Positions 60,265-64,000 of a stretch of DNA of 64,000 nucleotides are shown piece by piece (the stretch's first letter is position 1; each line of letters begins with the position of its first letter). The notes under the pieces were generated by a model. It searched no databases and had not been told where the DNA came from. It worked only from the letters and a program-made list of their open reading frames with translations. The DNA lies in the NCBI RefSeq assembly GCF_002288925.2, contig NW_022098067.1:2779926-2843925 (forward strand), written 5' to 3'. Source of the DNA: Delphinapterus leucas. Lineage: Eukaryota > Chordata > Mammalia > Artiodactyla > Monodontidae. Position numbers and translations under genes: made by a program.

Positions 60265-60303
60265 GAATTAAAAAACAGAGACAGGCAAGCAGCAGCTCTG
60301 TGA
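60265..60303 (+). CDS. Putative terminal coding exon of an unidentified gene
   Basis: An acceptor TTGTATTTCACAG ends at 60,264. The following 12 codons, ELKNRDRQAAAL, end at TGA (60,301-60,303). The frame joins in phase with the 53,322-53,408 exon, so the predicted protein end would be 41 residues from the two exons. A short, basic C-terminus without a recognised motif. Alternatively the acceptor is fortuitous; the pyrimidine tract is T-rich but modest. No homology could be tested. Confidence 0.45.
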   Translation, partial: ELKNRDRQAAAL

Positions 60304-60891
60304 ATGACTGGGAACTATTACTAAAAGCAAATATTTCAGGTTATTGACCAAAAATGTGACCAGATAACTAGTAATTTCCATTGCTTGGACTCATCATGCA
60401 TCTGAAATCGTTGACTACACAGCTTCACTACAACACTGGAGCTCAGAGACAACAGTGTAGCAAAGACATAAAATTTAAAGAACTCTTGACAGTAATTTGA
60501 ACACAATTAAAGGAGAATGTGGAGAATGTTTTTCTCTTAAAAAAATAAAATATCACAAAGACCTGCTAGATATATTCAAAGATAAATGTAATTTTAGAAT
60601 TTATTTCAATACTGGTAAAAATAAATATTTGACATATATATGGTTGTAATACATATATATCTTGTGCTGAAATGCCTTTCTCCCCATTGTTCTTGCTAAT
60701 ATTAAAAATATTCCAAGGATGAATTCCATAAGTTAGGGGACCCAAAATTGTAATGAACATCATAGCGAATTTGTTTTGTAATGAACCAAAAAAGGGGTTA
60801 TTTTCTTTATGCCCTCTCTATTTTTGTAACATATATTGAGAGAGAGAAGAGAAAGAGAAAGCTAGAGAGAGAGAGAGAGAGACTGAATAAA
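60304..60891 (+). other. Presumed 3' UTR of the unidentified gene
   Basis: Single-copy sequence following the TGA, with candidate polyadenylation signals AATAAA at 60,544-60,549 and 60,886-60,891. Length and end are guesses. A GA-rich repeat lies at 60,838-60,884. Confidence 0.35.
60838..60884. repeat. (GA)n microsatellite
   Basis: GAGAGAGAGAAGAGAAAGAG and a later perfect GA run form an interrupted purine repeat. Confidence 0.93.
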
Positions 60892-62179
60892 CAGTTTCAG
60901 AAGTGGAGATCATACTACTTCTCAACATTTTCATAAACATGTATCCTCTTTCCTAAGATTTCACACAATTTTTTAAAATTACCTCTGTTGTGTTAGGAAC
61001 TGAACTATCTTTCTCTCACTTTTGCCCTCTTTTTCTTTGTCTCATGTTTGATTCTTCTTCCACAGAAATGTACTCAATTATATAATGACTTGGTTGACCA
61101 AATGTCCTGATTTGTCCAGAAAGATTTGAGTTTACCCCTGTTGTCCCAGTGTAATTATTACAAACTCTTTCTTTCACTTGCAGAAATGCCCTTATTTGGG
61201 CAATAAATTATATGTCACCCCAGTAACAGAGGCTATAATGCTTCTTCAGCAATTCCTCTAAGGAAATAAAAAGATAAAAATAAAGATCAGATACCAATTG
61301 GTAGCCCAGTTTTGATTCTATATAGTGGGGCTGCCATTAGCCCACAGAGTACCTCTGGCAAATGAGGAAAATTTCTCCCTCAAGACTGTGACACACAGTT
61401 TGGTGAAGAGAGCTGAGACCTCATTGTGGCTACAACTTGTCCCCTTAGCTAGGCACCCTTATGCCTTGTGAGTCAACAATGCGCACATGAAGTCCCACTA
61501 CAAAGCATGTGTTAATCAAAAATGATTAATTGGCATAAATTATTATTTTTTTAGTTTTCAAGGTTTTTTGTCATTTTGTCCTATTATCATGAGGTTGCTG
61601 AACAATCAACAGACTTATATGAGTAATCATAAATAGATAAGAAAGGATGATGAAATTTTCCTATCTAGAAATCATGGTAGAGAGAATGACATAAGGAAGT
61701 AACTCACTAAACAGTCTTACTTGGGAACTAAAAGTGTCTAAGGAAATGAAATGTCTTAAAACTGAAAATCATTTAGTAGTCATTTGCAAGAGGATAAATA
61801 GCAAATTAGAAGAAAATGGTCAAAACTTCTCAATAAGCTTGTTGAGTATTTTAAATAATTTATTAGAATATGTTGACTTAAATATTTAAAAATCTATTTT
61901 AAGGCAATATCAGGTTACATGTCATAATCTCTGTAGATTACAAAATAAATGAGGTGACTTTTAATAAAATTTCAATAGAAGATAATTTATTACACTGGTG
62001 ACAAATATGTATTTTGAACTAAGATCCACCTGAACAGTTAATTGGGAAAAACTAGAGATATTGAAAAGGACAGAGTCTTTCTAATACCATAACTCTGAAA
62101 CACCTAGTTAATACAATAAGTCACATAATAACAATAGGGAGTATAACTATTGGAAAAAGGAGATTGCATTCTACTATTT
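60892..62179. other. Single-copy sequence, no gene seen
   Basis: No exon or complete repeat recognised; AT-rich toward the end. Confidence 0.45.
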
Positions 62180-62770
62180 TAGAAAACTCAAGAGGATGAA
62201 AGAAATACACTCACAATTTATTGTAAAAGAAGTTCAAAATTAATATTTTATAAACAGCATCTTACAGACCACTAATAAACACTTAAATTTATAGTAGGAA
62301 AAATGATCCCATTCAAAATATCAACTACCTACATTCAATACCTAGAAAAATCTCTATAAGAGTACCATTTTTAGTAGAATATTATAAAACCTGCTGAAAA
62401 ACAATAAAGACCTTAATAAAAGTGGGTGGGAACTTGCCACATTACTTACTAGAAAAAATAAATACTCTGTGTCTACAGAAGCATTGTTTATAATAGAGAA
62501 ACAACAGGAAAAACCTCTACGTACAACAACAGTTGAATGGATAAATATAGTTTATTTAAATAATTGATGAAATTAATTATTGTTTTATGAGTCAACTAGA
62601 TAAATCTCATAAATATAACACTGAGAAAAGGAAAAAATTCTAAAAGAACATATATAGTATTTTAATAAAGTTTTCAGAGTTAATAATAATTTGTACTATG
62701 TATAAAAACATATAAGGACATAATAAATTCCAAACTAAGGATAGTGGTTTACCTCTGTAGAGGAGCAGAA
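62180..62770 (+). mobile_element. Old L1 ORF2 C-terminal fragment
   Basis: GATCCCATTCAAAATATCAA, TAGTAGAATATTATAAAACC and GCATTGTTTATAATAGAGAA correspond in order to L1 ORF2 regions after the reverse transcriptase. It is highly diverged. Confidence 0.55.
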
Positions 62771-62814
62771 GTAATAGGACCATGGAGATATACATTAATA
62801 ACATCCTGTGGATT

Positions 62815-63715
62815 TACCAGCTTTATTGAGATATAATTCACATACCATACAATTTATCTATTTAAAACAGAGGTGCCCAACATCCGGTCTGCGGACTGGT
62901 ACCAGTCCACGGCCTGTTAGGGACTAGGGTGCACAGCAGGAGGTGAGCAGCAGGCGAGTGAGCAAAGCTTCATCTGCTGCTCCCCATTGCTCACATTACC
63001 ACCTGAACCATTGCTTGCATTACCGCCTGAACCATCCCCCCACACCCACCCTATCTGTGGAAAAATTGTCTTCCATGAAACCAGTCCCTGGTGTCAAAAA
63101 GTTTGGGGACCACTGATTTAAAGTATATATTCACTTGTTTTTAGTATATTCAGAAAGTTGAGCAATCATCATCTTATCAATTGTAGAATAATTATTACAC
63201 CAAAAAGAAACACTGAACCCATTAGCGACACTGTGCATTCCCCCTGCAATACTCTCAGGTCTCAGCAATCACTAATTTACGTTCTATCTCAAAAGATTTT
63301 CCTTTTCTGGAAATAAAATCACAAATCTAAATATTCATATAAGTAAAATCATACAGTGTGTGGTCTTTGTAATATGTTCCTTTTAATTAGGATAAGGTTT
63401 TCAAGTTTCTGACATGTTACAGTAAGATGTATCAGTACTTCATCATGTTTTTTTTTTTTTTTGCCAAAAAATACTCCATTGTATTCCTGCTATACTACAT
63501 TCTACATTTAACTTTTCCATTCCTCAGACATTCCTCAGATGGACAGACATTGTGATTGTTTCCACTTTTTAGCTATAATGAATAATACTGCCATGAACAC
63601 GTATGTATAAATTTTTGTGTGAATGTATGTTTCTGTTTGCCTTGGGTTCTGTGGTTTTCATGCTGGTATGAGTGCATGAGTATTATATATATAATACATA
63701 CTTTTTAATTGGATA
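62815..63715 (-). mobile_element. Old L1 3' fragment
   Basis: TTTATTGAGATATAATTCAC and, after an insertion, TATATTCACTTGTTTTTAGT, then the GGACAGACATTGTGATTGTT block are the reverse-oriented 3' UTR to ORF2 C-terminus of an ancient L1. A 248-bp DNA transposon interrupts it. Confidence 0.75.
62860..63123 (+). mobile_element. hAT-type non-autonomous DNA transposon
   Basis: Element 62,868-63,115 (248 bp) has ends CAGAGGTGCCCAAC and GTTTGGGGACCACTG, which are inverted repeats of each other. Flanks ATTTAAAA (62,860-62,867) and ATTTAAAG (63,116-63,123) are an 8-bp duplication with one mismatch, typical of hAT. Internal GGACTGGTACCAGTCCACGG and TCTTCCATGAAACCAGTCCC match a common mammalian non-autonomous hAT repeat. 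It encodes nothing. Confidence 0.85.
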
Positions 63716-64000
63716 GGCTTATCTATAATGATTCAAAAAAAAGTAAGTAAAGATATACACTCAAATAAATGTGCTGCATTTCCAATGATATCCCAGGTAA
63801 ATTTTAAGCTAATGAAATAGAGTGAATCTAGAATTTACCCAGAAGAAAAATAATAATTTGGAAAACATTTTAAAGTGATGGAAGAATTTAAATTAAACTA
63901 TCAAAAAGTACTAGGAATATGTAATAATCAAGGATTTTCATAATACTATAAAAATGGTATAAAAAATTTAGACCAGACATATGACTTGTCACAAATAGAA
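63716..64000. other. AT-rich sequence to window end, no gene seen
   Basis: No exon or clear repeat. Confidence 0.45.

Noticed and set aside
60832..60890. GA-rich tract considered as a regulatory element
   Set aside because: Simple sequence repeat; nothing beyond composition supports a regulatory role.

Overview
This is mammalian nuclear DNA, most likely from a cetacean. It is AT-rich and gene-poor, and interspersed repeats make up most of it. Several tRNA-derived SINEs begin with a CTTCCCTGGTGGCGCAGTGG-type head and match the CHR family of whales, dolphins and hippos. They occur with L1 elements of the cetartiodactyl type and a mariner copy resembling the one described from cattle (Mariner1_BT). 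I saw no BovB LINE or ART2-type SINE, which argues against a ruminant. There are no rRNA genes, CRISPR arrays or bacterial features. The many small open frames are chance frames, antisense shadows or decayed L1 and mariner reading frames.

Layout. Bases 1-13,680 are mostly single-copy sequence with scattered old repeats (MIR, L2, MER5A, CHR-type SINEs) and one 5'-inverted L1 (8,064-9,560). Bases 13,681-39,572 form an almost unbroken 26 kb nest of L1 elements of different ages. They include two related younger copies: 17,220-22,667, which has an internal deletion, and 26,606-34,184, which is near full length, flanked by an 11-bp target-site duplication, and contains a 100-base assembly gap. A probable solo LTR and two CHR SINEs sit inside the older copies. 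Bases 39,573-53,321 are mostly single copy, with a decayed mariner (41,215-42,490) and three CHR SINEs.

The only candidate for a host gene is on the plus strand: an 87-nt exon-like block (53,322-53,408) and a possible terminal coding exon (60,265-60,303). Both have splice-site consensus and are phase-compatible. The 6.9 kb between them is mostly one twin-primed L1 (54,742-60,171) on the opposite strand, which itself carries a nested L1. I do not recognise the gene. Bases 60,304-64,000 hold its presumed 3' UTR, then old L1 fragments and a 248-bp hAT-type DNA transposon.

No intact L1 open reading frame is present. Every ORF1 and ORF2 copy is broken by stops, frameshifts or deletions. All repeat family names rest on memory of consensus sequences and were not checked by a database search.
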